NCBI GenBank assembly: GCA_016789605.1
Contig: JAEUQO010000314.1
Coordinates: 1-43,060, forward strand
Length of the DNA: 43,060 nucleotides
Reading direction: 5' to 3'
From: Acidobacteriota bacterium
Lineage (GTDB): Bacteria; Acidobacteriota; Blastocatellia; RBC074
In this document: one piece after another, positions 34,271 to 43,060 of the stretch
How the letters are laid out: each line of letters begins with the position of its first letter
Numbering within the stretch: position 1 is the first letter of the stretch
Translations under genes and position numbers: made by a program
The notes under the pieces: generated by a model
What the model was told of the DNA's origin: nothing
Databases searched by the model: none
What the model saw: only the letters and a program-made list of their open reading frames with translations

Positions 34271-37200
34271 TTAACGCCGACAACGTCCGCTCGGATCGTT
34301 GCCATTGAGCAGCTGCAACACCGCCGAGATCTGACGCATATCAATCAGATTGTTCGTACTGGCCGCGATGCGCGCCTGGTCAAACAACTGTCCCAGCGTC
34401 ATGCCCGGATTCAAGGTCGCCTTGCTCTTCAACTGCACCGGTTGGAAGTTGATGCCGTAACACACCAGGTTGCTGTTCAGCGCCGACGGGTTGGCCCCCG
34501 GTTGGCTGATCAGGTTCAACTGTGTCGCCACAAACTGCTGGTTGAATTTCTGCTGCGCACCGTTACCACCTTGCAGCAGAATCCGCATGATCGGCGTTTC
34601 GCTGGTGCTCACCTGCGACTGAGCGCCGCGCCCGGCCACCGTCACCACGCCTTTCGGCAAACGGCCCAGATTCAGCGAGTAATACTGCGCCGAACGCATA
34701 CAGAGCTGGGTCGTGCACACCGGCGGCGCGCAATCGAGCTGGACGGACTGTGTCGCCTGAGCGCTTGCGATCACGTCGCCGCTCTTGGTGACGCGCACAA
34801 AGAGCTGATGCGAACCGCAGGCTTTCGGGCGGAAGAGGATGTTCACTGCCTGCCGTCCGCCCGCACGCAACCGCGCGACACGTTCGGCGTCTATCAGTTG
34901 GCCACCCGCCGCCGGGTCGCCATCATAGAAATAGACCGTCAGGCTGTTCAGTTCCTGTTTGCCGCCGCGCAACATCACAGTAGCTGCCGTGGACTTGCCC
35001 GGCTTGACCGAAACGCTGTCGACCCTGACGCTTTCGACCCCGACCGAGTCTGCGGCGGCGCGGGCCGCACTCGAGGTAGCCGACGTCTTTGGCAGGATGT
35101 GGAAGGCGGATTTGTAAAAGCCGATGTTGTTGCTGAAGGAGACTTTCGCCGGATCCGTGTCTGATTGCACGAGCGGGTTGTCCACCATCTGTTCCAGCGC
35201 CACCAGGTCCTTGAAGAAAGGTGTCGCCGTGCTCGCCGGAAGCCCAGTCAGCCCGTGGCTCGCGACTTCCTGCAGCAGGATTCCATTCGCATCTTCCATC
35301 CACACGGCGACCCAGAAAACCAGCGCCTTGTTTTCATAGGGGGTCGTGTCAAAATTCGTGCTGGCCAGCGCCCAGTTGAGCGGCGCTTGCGGGCCATTGT
35401 TGAAAGGTGAGATCGGAGCGAGTGCCACTTCGCCGATCAGGAAGCTTTTGCCGCCCGGATCAACAATCGTGATCGAACCGTCATTATTAAACTGAAGCTT
35501 CGCGTCAGCGGGGAAATTATTGGTCGTGTCCCACTCCATCCCATAGAAGCGGACTTTGACTTTTGCCCCGGCGGGCATCGCCTTGAAGCTGTAGTTGTAA
35601 ACGCGCGTCGAGAGCGTCAACTTGTCGCCAGCCTTTGCCATCTCGAGTTGCGCGCCGCCGCCGCCCGCGGCGAACGGGTTGGAGTTCGGCGGGTTGGTCG
35701 CGTCGGTGATGAAAAAGCCTCGCATATCGTGGAATGCGTCGAGCCACGGGTTTTCCGGGGTACTCAGGTTTGGCGTGACACAATCCATGCTGACATTGTC
35801 AATGCCGATGCAGTTCGCGGGAATGATGCCATTGCTCGGTTTTGGCTGCGCCCCGTAACTCCAGCGGTTGGGATGGTTGACCGCCACATCAGGAAATTGT
35901 TTGTAGGGCGATTGTGACCACCAACCGCCAGCCCCTGTCCCGGCTGAGCCAATCGGATCGACCGTGAAGGCTGAGCGCAGCGTCCCGTACCCGACCAGCA
36001 GATCGTCAGCTTGCGCCGGGACTGGGTCGGTATAGCCGACTGGCTGAATCTTCCCAAAAATGAATGGGCTGAAGAAATACTTATAGGCGTTAGGGGTGGC
36101 AAAAGAGGCCGTCTTGGTGATGGTCATGCCCCGCGCGGAGTTGAATTGAGTGGACGATTCCGTGAGCGAGTTTGTCCCGTTGCTGCCGCCAAAGTTCAGG
36201 TCCAGTTTGGTTGACCCTGAACCGCCTTGGCCGAAGAACTTGACGCTGTATACCCCCTCGACCGAAAGGTCGTTGTCTTCCGTGAACAGCTTCTTTTGAT
36301 CAATGTTGGTCCCGGTCGTCCGCCCATTGGACCAGGTCGTTTTGATCGTCGCGCTTGCGTCGTCCGTGGCAAAACTGCCGGTGTCTTTTGTCAGCAGATT
36401 GATATCGGGAATGTACAGCTTCAATTGATCGAGGCCCGCCGGATAGGAAAGCAGATTGCCGAACTCCCAGGGCGGTTGATACCACTCGACGGTGTCGGTG
36501 GCCAGACGCTGGATTGTCGCCGCTTTCGGAGCCGAATACATCAGCCGCAGAGGAACCTTGTCGCTGTCAGCGCAATTTCCGTTCTTGTCCGCCTTGCCCG
36601 CCGGGCAAACTTTACGGCCAATCACCGGATAGACATAGAGATAGTAGGAAGAGTCCCGGTACCAGATAACGTCGGAAAGCCCGGTGTTCTGTGAAACATC
36701 GAAATCGGAAGAATTGAACGACCCGTTGATCGTATCGTTGCTGTTCTCAAGGTCCTGCTTGGCGGTGAACGTGTCCTCGATGGAGACGCCGTTTGTCAGC
36801 GCGCCGGTAACCACGTCGAACGAGCCGAGTGCGACCTTTTGATTGAGCGACTCTTCGCCGGAGAATGATGAACTGGTGGTTTCCGTGTCGGTGAACGTGG
36901 TGGAGGTGCTGCCCGATTCCTCATATACGGACGTGAAGGCGTCAGGCACGGTACTCAGGTTGAGCACGGTGGGCGGCTGTCCGATGCCCGGGCTGACGTA
37001 ATCAGTGTGCATCGGCGGAACGGCAAGTACGACGGTCGGCATCGTCTGGTCAACCGTAACTTTGTAACCTGCGCCCAGCCGGAACGACCGCCCGCGCAGA
37101 TCAAGCGACGCAATGCTGATCTCAACAAGCTGGTTCCCGCCGGTAAATACTTCGTTCAGGATCGTATAGTTCTCCTGCGTGAATGACTTAAAGTCCTCGG

Positions 37201-38686
37201 AGACGCTCAGGGTAACCAACCCCATCGTTTTATAAGAGTTCACTTGACGAATACCGATCATCGCGACCTGAAGGTTCGGATTCCGGTCTTCTTTGGTCGG
37301 ATCAGCCTCGCTTGGTTTCATGTGATCGAAATTGCCGACGGCGATCTCACGCCCAAAATATGCCCCGCCTCCCTGGCCGTCTCCGGCAGTGAGGGCGTAT
37401 TCGGCGTTCTTGCTGGCTAGCATCGTCACCGGGTCAACAGTCAGGATAAAGACATACGACCCCTGCAGGTTTGACGTCATGAAAGCGACCTGATCATAGG
37501 CGCTTTGCCAATTGAAGCGCGCCGCCTTGAGCTTCACAATTGTGCTGCTATCCCCGTTGGGGTTGCCGTCAGTCGTGGTAAAAGTTGAAGCGATCTTGGG
37601 CGTGATGGACTTCTCGGCAAAATCAATAACGTTGATCTGCACGTTGGCGCCCGGGGTAGACTGACTCGCCACCATGAGTTGTTGATGACCGAGAGCCGTA
37701 AATTGCCCTGCTGTCATGGAGATCGGGTGGTAGTTCGTATCCGCCATCTGGTTAATAGCGACATCATCGCCATCGGTCTTGCTGATCTCCAGCGTGTCCT
37801 TGTTCACGCGCATCGTCTGCGCATACAGCTTTCTGTCTTGAGCGATGTAGAGGGCGGCAATCTCCGGCTGCCCGTCGCCGTCAAAATCGCCCACCGTCAT
37901 ATCGCGAATGCCGAATTGATTCGGCACGCTGAAGGTCGGCCCGAAGGTGAACCCCTGTGAGGGATCATCCGGTTTGGTCGCGTAAGCGATGCGGAGTGTG
38001 GTGTTAGAGGGAAATTTGGATCCGTCATACCACCCCATCAGCAGATCGTCGTACCCGTCGCCGTTAAAATCGGCCACTGCCGTGGGGAACGAATTTCCGC
38101 CAATTACAAAATCAACTTCCGTCGCAAATTGCCAGGTAAGTTTCGCGCCCGTCGTAATTGTGGCGTCAAACGGTTCGCCAGACATTGCCACCAGAAACGG
38201 CGCTTGATTCCTGTCAAATTGAAACGGGTACTGAACGATCCAATCCCGGTCGGTATTGAAAAACCGGCCCGTGGCAGGTGTCGCCTGATTATATCTTGCA
38301 TAATCGAAATAGCACTTGTTGCTGTTCGTGCAGTTCGCGACCCCATTGGGAATGATTTGCTGGTCAAAATTGATCACGGTAGGGTTCGAGTCGTTTGTCC
38401 CTGCGGTGAACATCACATCGCGGTAATCGCCATTGGCGCTGCCATAGGAAAACGTCATCACCAGATCGTCATTGCGCAACAGGTGTTTCGCGCCATAGGT
38501 GAAATCATCAACCCCGGAGTAATCAGGGTCGCCCCCTGATTGTGCCAGGCTGTCACGGAAACCTGCCCACATCCCGGTGGCGGTCAATGCCGTCAAGAGC
38601 AGTGACAACAGCGCCACACGCCCTGTCCGCCCCTTTCCAATCCATCGTCCGGCTCGTGCCAGACACACGTATATCTTGCTCTGCAT
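34271..38686 (-). CDS. Giant secreted FG-GAP-repeat protein with shared C-terminal domain
   Basis: 1,471 residues from ATG 38686, with AGGAGG five bases upstream. A long twin-basic-containing N-region precedes a hydrophobic signal (VALLSLLLTALTATGMWAGF). FG-GAP/VCBS calcium-binding propeller motifs are visible at about residue 205 (ADFNGDGYDDLLMG) and 264 (GDFDGDGQPEIAALY), with weaker repeats to about 560. Residues about 590-860 are unusually Ser/Thr-rich, with alternating polar/non-polar strands (STSTTFTDTETTSSSFSGEE). A beta-rich part follows, then a CARDB-like sandwich near 1215-1320 and the shared Cys-containing C-terminal domain at 1323-1471. It follows a response-regulator gene by 83 bp. 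It is paralogous along its length to the next gene. Function unknown; surface or secreted. Confidence 0.85.
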   Translation of the reverse strand: MQSKIYVCLARAGRWIGKGRTGRVALLSLLLTALTATGMWAGFRDSLAQSGGDPDYSGVDDFTYGAKHLLRNDDLVMTFSYGSANGDYRDVMFTAGTNDSNPTVINFDQQIIPNGVANCTNSNKCYFDYARYNQATPATGRFFNTDRDWIVQYPFQFDRNQAPFLVAMSGEPFDATITTGAKLTWQFATEVDFVIGGNSFPTAVADFNGDGYDDLLMGWYDGSKFPSNTTLRIAYATKPDDPSQGFTFGPTFSVPNQFGIRDMTVGDFDGDGQPEIAALYIAQDRKLYAQTMRVNKDTLEISKTDGDDVAINQMADTNYHPISMTAGQFTALGHQQLMVASQSTPGANVQINVIDFAEKSITPKIASTFTTTDGNPNGDSSTIVKLKAARFNWQSAYDQVAFMTSNLQGSYVFILTVDPVTMLASKNAEYALTAGDGQGGGAYFGREIAVGNFDHMKPSEADPTKEDRNPNLQVAMIGIRQVNSYKTMGLVTLSVSEDFKSFTQENYTILNEVFTGGNQLVEISIASLDLRGRSFRLGAGYKVTVDQTMPTVVLAVPPMHTDYVSPGIGQPPTVLNLSTVPDAFTSVYEESGSTSTTFTDTETTSSSFSGEESLNQKVALGSFDVVTGALTNGVSIEDTFTAKQDLENSNDTINGSFNSSDFDVSQNTGLSDVIWYRDSSYYLYVYPVIGRKVCPAGKADKNGNCADSDKVPLRLMYSAPKAATIQRLATDTVEWYQPPWEFGNLLSYPAGLDQLKLYIPDINLLTKDTGSFATDDASATIKTTWSNGRTTGTNIDQKKLFTEDNDLSVEGVYSVKFFGQGGSGSTKLDLNFGGSNGTNSLTESSTQFNSARGMTITKTASFATPNAYKYFFSPFIFGKIQPVGYTDPVPAQADDLLVGYGTLRSAFTVDPIGSAGTGAGGWWSQSPYKQFPDVAVNHPNRWSYGAQPKPSNGIIPANCIGIDNVSMDCVTPNLSTPENPWLDAFHDMRGFFITDATNPPNSNPFAAGGGGAQLEMAKAGDKLTLSTRVYNYSFKAMPAGAKVKVRFYGMEWDTTNNFPADAKLQFNNDGSITIVDPGGKSFLIGEVALAPISPFNNGPQAPLNWALASTNFDTTPYENKALVFWVAVWMEDANGILLQEVASHGLTGLPASTATPFFKDLVALEQMVDNPLVQSDTDPAKVSFSNNIGFYKSAFHILPKTSATSSAARAAADSVGVESVRVDSVSVKPGKSTAATVMLRGGKQELNSLTVYFYDGDPAAGGQLIDAERVARLRAGGRQAVNILFRPKACGSHQLFVRVTKSGDVIASAQATQSVQLDCAPPVCTTQLCMRSAQYYSLNLGRLPKGVVTVAGRGAQSQVSTSETPIMRILLQGGNGAQQKFNQQFVATQLNLISQPGANPSALNSNLVCYGINFQPVQLKSKATLNPGMTLGQLFDQARIAASTNNLIDMRQISAVLQLLNGNDPSGRCRR

Positions 38687-38769
38687 AAAGCCTCCTGTAT
38701 TTACCAAGTGGTTGTAGATTGAGGATGAGGGCTAAGCACAGGCTGGCATCTCATCCTGACGTGTTCGAG

Positions 38770-39147
38770 TTATTGGACTTCCGTCGTGGCAGGCGGCGGT
38801 GTTTGTGTTTTTTGCAATTGCGCTCTCACTTCAAATAAATCCTCTTTCAAGATGTACCCACAGGCCCCAACTTCCGACGCGGCATTACGCAATGCAGCGT
38901 CGTCGTAGTTGGTCACAATCAGGACATGTGCCGCCGGGTCGTAGCCAAGAAGCTGCTGCGTCGCTGCCAACCCGTTCAAGCGCGGCATCTGCAAATCCAT
39001 CAGCACCCAGTCGGGTTGCACCTCACGATACGCATCCAGCGCTTCGGCGCCGTCATCGCATTCATAAATTTCTTGCGCCAGGTCCTCCACCAAACGCCGC
39101 ATCATTTGGCGTATCGCGGGGTTGTCTTCGACGATCAGTAGTTTCAT
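38770..39147 (-). CDS. Single-domain response regulator (CheY-like receiver)
   Basis: 125 residues from ATG 39147 with AGGGGA upstream. Complete receiver domain: acidic pair E7/D8 in IVEDNP, phospho-acceptor Asp51 in VLMDLQMPRLNG, Thr79 in VLIVTNYDD and Lys101 in GYILKED. There is no DNA-binding or enzymatic output domain; after the receiver only a short Pro/Thr-rich tail remains. It would act through protein contacts, for example in a phosphorelay. No histidine kinase is in the window. It lies between the two giant FG-GAP genes; the 66-bp repeat lies 58 bp upstream and the FG-GAP gene 83 bp downstream, so it is probably first in a two-gene operon. Confidence 0.92.
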   Translation of the reverse strand: MKLLIVEDNPAIRQMMRRLVEDLAQEIYECDDGAEALDAYREVQPDWVLMDLQMPRLNGLAATQQLLGYDPAAHVLIVTNYDDAALRNAASEVGACGYILKEDLFEVRAQLQKTQTPPPATTEVQ

Positions 39148-39205
39148 ATTCCCCTTAGTTGTCCGATGTCAGACGTGTCGCATCATCTGCTGAAAACGCG
39201 TTGCT

Positions 39206-39271
39206 GGGTATTGGTGACATCACCCAATTTGATATGGGTGGGACTACCCATTTTTTATGGGTGGCAATACG
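39206..39271 (-). repeat. 66-bp conserved intergenic element, copy 2
   Basis: Differs from copy 1 (33994-34059) only at bases 51-52 (TA in place of CG). The change turns the last inverted repeat into a perfect ACCCAT-TTTTT-ATGGGT. It lies 58 bp upstream of the response-regulator start. The two copies also share a short flank GTAAAAA(A)GGCTGGG at 34084 and 39312, so they descend from a duplication of gene plus 3' flank. The rest of the flank has diverged far more than this element. Confidence 0.75.
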
Positions 39272-39306
39272 GATGGCTGGACGGATGGCTGGACGGATGG
39301 CTGGAC
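39271..39306. repeat. Tandem 12-bp repeat, three exact copies
   Basis: GGATGGCTGGAC repeated three times without gaps, directly next to the 66-bp element and absent from the corresponding place beside copy 1. Probably a recent slippage expansion; no function evident. Confidence 0.9.
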
Positions 39307-39383
39307 GGCGCGTAAAAAAGGCTGGGTCAGCACACTTGTCAAATTGCGTGTGTTTCTCTTACCAATAACAAGTCGGCGCACAA

Positions 39384-39430
39384 AAGCAAAACACCGCCTG
39401 GCTGCAAGACAGCCAAGCGGTGTTTTGCTT
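39384..39430 (-). terminator. Strong intrinsic terminator after the second giant FG-GAP gene
   Basis: A 21-bp stem (39384-39404 with 39410-39430, core CAAAACACCGC/GCGGTGTTTTG and TGGCTG/CAGCCA, one wobble) and 5-base loop. A-rich stem base gives U-rich ends in both directions. It lies 90 bp past the stop of the 39520 gene. Confidence 0.9.
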
Positions 39431-39519
39431 GGAGTTGACTCGCCGCGGCCTCTGGTCGCCTTCCCACCAGGCGTCCGTGAAGCCGCCGCGAGCCAATCCT
39501 GTTTTTTAGCTGGTTCAGG

Positions 39520-42500
39520 TTAGCGCCGACAACGACCGCTCGGATCGTCGCCATTGAGCAGCTGCAACACCGCCGAGATCTGACGCATATCAATCAGATT
39601 GTTCGTACTGGCCGCGATGCGCGCCTGGTCAAACAACTGTCCCAGCGTCATGCCCGGATTCAAGATCGCCTTGCTCTTTAACTCCACCGGTTGGAAGTTG
39701 AGGCCGTAACACACCAGATTGCTGCTCAGCGCCGACGGGTTGGCCCCCGGTTGGCTGATCAGGTTCAATTGGGTCGCCACAAACTGCTGGTTGAATTTCT
39801 GCTGCGCACCGTTACCGCCTTGCAACAGAATCCGCATGATCGGCGTTTCGCTGGTGCTCACCTGCGACTGAGCGCCGCGCCCGGCCACCGTCACTACGCC
39901 TTTCGGCAAACGGCCCAGATTCAGCGAGTAATATTGCGCCGAACGCATACAGAGCTGTGTCGTACATACCGGCTGTGAACATTCCACCCGCAACAGTTGC
40001 GCGGACTTGCCGGTGGCGATCACATCCCCAGCCTGGGTGACGCGGACAAAGAGCTGGTGCGAGCCGCACTCTCTCGTACGGAAAAGGATGCTGCTCGCCT
40101 GCTGTTCCCCTGCGCGCAAGCGCGCGATGCGCTCGGCATCCACCAACCGGCCACCTGCCGCCGGGTCACCGTTGTAGAAATAGACCGTCAGCCCGCGCAA
40201 CTCCTGGTCGCCGCCGCGCAAGAGAACCTTGGCTGTCGCCGGCTGTCCCAGCTTGACCGGGGAACCAAAGATATTGACGCTTTCGACCTGGACCGCGCCC
40301 GCAGCTGAACGCCGCGCGACCGAAGTGGGCGCCGTCGCCGACAGAATGTGGAAGACAGTTTTATAGAAACCGACGTTGTTGCTGAAGGAGACCGTCGCCG
40401 GGTCGCTGGCCGATTGTTTGAGTGGGTTGGCCACCATCTGTTCGAGCGACGCAATGTTTCCAAAGACCGGTGTCGCCGTGCCATCCGGAATGGCGGTCAG
40501 ACCATGGTTGGCCACTTCTCGCAACAAATTCCCGTTCGCATCTTCCATCCACACCGCGACCCAGAAAACCAGCGCACTATTGTCCAGGCCCGTCGTATCG
40601 AAGGTCGTGCTGGCCACCGACCAGTTGAGCGGCGCCTTCGGGTCGTTATTGAACGGCGCGACCGGGGCAAGCACAACGTCATTCCCGATTTGCACGCTTG
40701 CGCCGCCGGGATTAGTGATGCTGGTCGAACCATCATCGTTAAAAGTAAGCACGGCATCCGCCGGGAAATTCGTGGCGGGGTTCCAGTTCATCCGGTAGAA
40801 GCGGACTTTCACCCGCGAACCGGCGGGCATCGCCGTGAAGCTGTAGTTGTAGACGCGCGTCGAAAGCGTCAACTTGTCACCAGCCGTCGCGCTTTCAAGC
40901 TGCGCGCCACCGCCGCCCGCGATAAACGGGTTGGCGTTCGGCGGGTTGGCCGCATCGGTGATGAAAAAGCCCCGCATATCATGGAATGCGTCGAGCCACG
41001 GGTTTTCCGGGGTACGCCCGTTCTGCGAGATACAATCCATGCTGAGGTTATCAACGCCGACGCAGTTCGCGGGAATGTTGCCGTTCGCCGGCTTCGCTTG
41101 CTGTCCATACGACCAGCGGTTGGGATGGTTGATCGCAATATCGGGGAATTGCTTGTAGGGCGATTGTGACCACCAATTGCCTGGTTGGGTAGTGCCTGTG
41201 CCCAGAGTATCGGCGGTGAAAGCCGTGCGCAGCGCCCCATAGCTCAGCAACCCATTAGGATCGGACGGAACTGGGTCGGTGTAGTTGACCGGCTGAACCT
41301 TTCCGAAGATGTATGGGCTAAAGAAATATTGATAGGAGAGCGGAGCGGCAAAGGAGGCCTTTTTGTTGACGGTGATGCCGCGCGCTGAATTGAACTGTAC
41401 CGAAGCTTGGGTCAGCCCTTTCGTCCCGTCGCTCCCGCCAAAGTTCAAGTCCAGTTTGGTTGACCCTGAACCGCCTTGACCGAAGAACTTGACGCTGTAA
41501 ACCCCTTCGACCGAAAGGTCGTTGTCTTCGGTGAACAGATTCTCCTGCGTGACGTTCGTCCCGGTGTTCCGCCCGTTGGACCAGGTCGTCTTGAGCGTTG
41601 CGCTCGCATCGTCAGTGCCAAACGTGGTGGTGTCCGCCGTCAACAGATTGATATCAGGGATGTACTGCTTCAATTGGGCAAGGCCCGCCGGGTAAGAGAA
41701 CAGATTGCCGGGCTCCCAGGGTGGTTGGTACCACTCCAGGGTGTCAGTGCTCATACGCGTGATAGTCGTCTGTTTCGGCGCTGAAAACATCAGTTGCATC
41801 GGAACCTTGTCGCTATCAGCGCAATTTCCGTTATTGTCCGCCTTGTCCGCCGGGCAGACTTTACGGCCAATCACCGGATAGACATAGAGGTAATAGGATG
41901 AGTCCTTGAACCAGACAACGTCCGAAATCCCGGTGTTCTGCGAGATGTCAATATCAGAGGAATTGAACGACCCATTGATCGTGTCATTGCTGGTCGAGAT
42001 GTCCTGCTTGGCGGTGAAGGTATCTTCAATGGCGACGCCGCTTGACAGAGCGCCGGTGACCACGTCGAACGAGCCGAGTGCGATCTTCTGATTGAGCGAC
42101 TCTTCGCCGGCAAAGGACGAGCTGGTGGTATGGGTGTAAGAAGCCGAAGAAGAGCTGCTGCCGTCTTCCTCATACACTGTGTTGAAGGCATCCGGGACGA
42201 CGCTCAGGTTGAGCACGGTGGGCGGTTGCCCGATGCCTGGACTGACATAGTCCGCGTGCATCGGCGGAACGGCGAGTACGACTGACGGCATCGTCTGATC
42301 AACGGTGACTTTATACCCTGCGCCGAGACGGAACGAGCGGCCCTGCAAATCAGCCGCCAAAACATTCATGTCCGTCGGGCCAGCGCCGTTGAAATAAGAG
42401 GTATCAAGTACCGAATAAGAAGTTGCCGTGATGGTCAGAAAATCATCGGAGACGTCAAGAATCGCCACCCCTGCAGTCGTGACGCTGCCGTCTGCGTTAC

Positions 42501-43060
42501 GTCTCAGACCGGTCAATGCAATCTGCAAATCGGGGTCTCGCTCCCGCTTTGTCGGGTCTCCTGCTGTGGGTTCCTGATGATCAAAATTGCCAAGAGAGAT
42601 ATTGTTCCCCGCAAAAGCCAATGATTCTTTGTCAAACTTGTAATTCGCTTTAGGGGTAATGGCCAGAGTTGCCGGATCAACCGCTAATACCTGCAAGGTC
42701 GTTCCCGCGTCAAACGTAGACGTCATGACGGCAAGCTGGTCGAAAGGACTGTTCCAGTTAAAGCGACCGGCCTTTAGACTGAAATAGCCCTCGCGATAGG
42801 GACCGTTGAAATACCAGCTTGATACCGAAATTGGCTGCAATGAATTTGGAGCAAACCCAATGATATTGACATAGTTATCATCCGATCCGTCAAGCCACCC
42901 GTATGCGATTTGCTCGCCGCCCGAGAGGGAAAAACGCCCAGAAACCAACGTATTATCAGTTGCCACGCCAAGAACGCCCGTGAACTGCTGGCTGGCCGCA
43001 ATGGAAATCGTCAGCGTTTTCGGGTCAACCTGATAGGTATACATATATACGATTGAGCCT
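39520..43060 (-). CDS. Giant secreted FG-GAP protein, paralogue, N-terminus beyond the window
   Basis: About 1,179 C-terminal residues; the frame is open to the right edge, so the signal peptide and first FG-GAP repeats are missing. A Met at 43044 is internal: the paralogue at 34271-38686 continues upstream of the equivalent point. The order of regions matches the paralogue: end of the propeller region (LKAGRFNWNSPFDQLAVMTS), conserved RLGAGYKVTVDQTMP, a Ser/Thr-rich stretch (SSSSASYTHTTSSSFAGEE), CPADKADNNGNCADSDKVP, the SVEGVYSVKFFGQGGSGSTK block, a CARDB-like region and the Cys-containing C-terminal domain. The last 149 residues differ from the paralogue at only five positions by my count, whereas the propeller and Ser/Thr parts differ much more. 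It probably has its own promoter outside the window. Confidence 0.88.
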   Translation of the reverse strand, partial: GSIVYMYTYQVDPKTLTISIAASQQFTGVLGVATDNTLVSGRFSLSGGEQIAYGWLDGSDDNYVNIIGFAPNSLQPISVSSWYFNGPYREGYFSLKAGRFNWNSPFDQLAVMTSTFDAGTTLQVLAVDPATLAITPKANYKFDKESLAFAGNNISLGNFDHQEPTAGDPTKRERDPDLQIALTGLRRNADGSVTTAGVAILDVSDDFLTITATSYSVLDTSYFNGAGPTDMNVLAADLQGRSFRLGAGYKVTVDQTMPSVVLAVPPMHADYVSPGIGQPPTVLNLSVVPDAFNTVYEEDGSSSSSASYTHTTSSSFAGEESLNQKIALGSFDVVTGALSSGVAIEDTFTAKQDISTSNDTINGSFNSSDIDISQNTGISDVVWFKDSSYYLYVYPVIGRKVCPADKADNNGNCADSDKVPMQLMFSAPKQTTITRMSTDTLEWYQPPWEPGNLFSYPAGLAQLKQYIPDINLLTADTTTFGTDDASATLKTTWSNGRNTGTNVTQENLFTEDNDLSVEGVYSVKFFGQGGSGSTKLDLNFGGSDGTKGLTQASVQFNSARGITVNKKASFAAPLSYQYFFSPYIFGKVQPVNYTDPVPSDPNGLLSYGALRTAFTADTLGTGTTQPGNWWSQSPYKQFPDIAINHPNRWSYGQQAKPANGNIPANCVGVDNLSMDCISQNGRTPENPWLDAFHDMRGFFITDAANPPNANPFIAGGGGAQLESATAGDKLTLSTRVYNYSFTAMPAGSRVKVRFYRMNWNPATNFPADAVLTFNDDGSTSITNPGGASVQIGNDVVLAPVAPFNNDPKAPLNWSVASTTFDTTGLDNSALVFWVAVWMEDANGNLLREVANHGLTAIPDGTATPVFGNIASLEQMVANPLKQSASDPATVSFSNNVGFYKTVFHILSATAPTSVARRSAAGAVQVESVNIFGSPVKLGQPATAKVLLRGGDQELRGLTVYFYNGDPAAGGRLVDAERIARLRAGEQQASSILFRTRECGSHQLFVRVTQAGDVIATGKSAQLLRVECSQPVCTTQLCMRSAQYYSLNLGRLPKGVVTVAGRGAQSQVSTSETPIMRILLQGGNGAQQKFNQQFVATQLNLISQPGANPSALSSNLVCYGLNFQPVELKSKAILNPGMTLGQLFDQARIAASTNNLIDMRQISAVLQLLNGDDPSGRCRR

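Noticed and set aside
39206..39306. Possible CRISPR-like array
   Set aside because: The 12-mers are contiguous with no spacers, and the 66-bp element has only two copies 5.2 kb apart; no cas genes.

Overview
The window looks like a chromosomal segment of a Gram-negative soil or sediment bacterium, most likely an Acidobacteriota member (Blastocatellia-like). This is inference. It rests on an Oar-type TonB-dependent receptor with an N-terminal carboxypeptidase-regulatory domain, very large exported Kelch/IPT and FG-GAP proteins, many signal peptides, moderately high GC and AGGAGG-type ribosome binding sites. I see no rRNA, tRNA, CRISPR array, transposase or phage gene. Almost everything is on the minus strand. 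Only the TonB-type receptor and the Kelch protein (14.0-23.7 kb) are on the plus strand.

Layout. (1) 1-4.3 kb: a 5'-anchored fragment of malQ (4-alpha-glucanotransferase), then, reading leftward, an apparent operon of exported proteins: a metallo-beta-lactamase-fold lipoprotein, an alpha/beta hydrolase-TPR protein whose signal peptide is cut off by an in-frame amber codon, and a small exported intradiol-dioxygenase-like protein. (2) 4.4-8.0 kb: an ECF-like sigma factor, an exported Cys-rich protein and a 664-codon exported protein of unknown function, with two strong terminators. (3) 8.1-13.7 kb: a compact seven-cistron nucleoside uptake and salvage operon: permease, serine hydrolase, permease, a 36-residue membrane ORF, purine nucleoside phosphorylase, uridine kinase and cytidine deaminase. 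The transporter ATPase and binding protein are not in the window. (4) 13.9-23.7 kb: the TonB-type receptor and a 1,925-residue Kelch/IPT/dockerin-like secreted protein. (5) 23.5-28.5 kb: a glycan cluster with a zinc alcohol dehydrogenase and three glycosyltransferases. (6) 28.6-43.06 kb: a secreted module with two apparent operons, smORF-methyltransferase-GH81 beta-1,3-glucanase and response regulator-giant FG-GAP protein, plus a second giant FG-GAP paralogue cut by the window end.

The most interesting signal is in region 6. The GH81 enzyme and both giant FG-GAP proteins end in the same roughly 142-149 residue Cys-containing domain. A 66-bp element, 64/66 identical between its two copies and full of ACCCA/TGGGT inverted repeats, lies 59-75 bp upstream of the first gene of each of the two operons. 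Together these suggest a co-regulated set of surface or secreted proteins sharing one C-terminal sorting or assembly domain. The DNA identity and the domain similarity are read directly from the sequence; the co-regulation and sorting roles are inference. Other points worth a look are the amber-interrupted hydrolase, the 36-residue membrane ORF in the nucleoside operon, the serine hydrolase gene between the two permease genes, and the Cys-rich exported protein next to a sigma factor.
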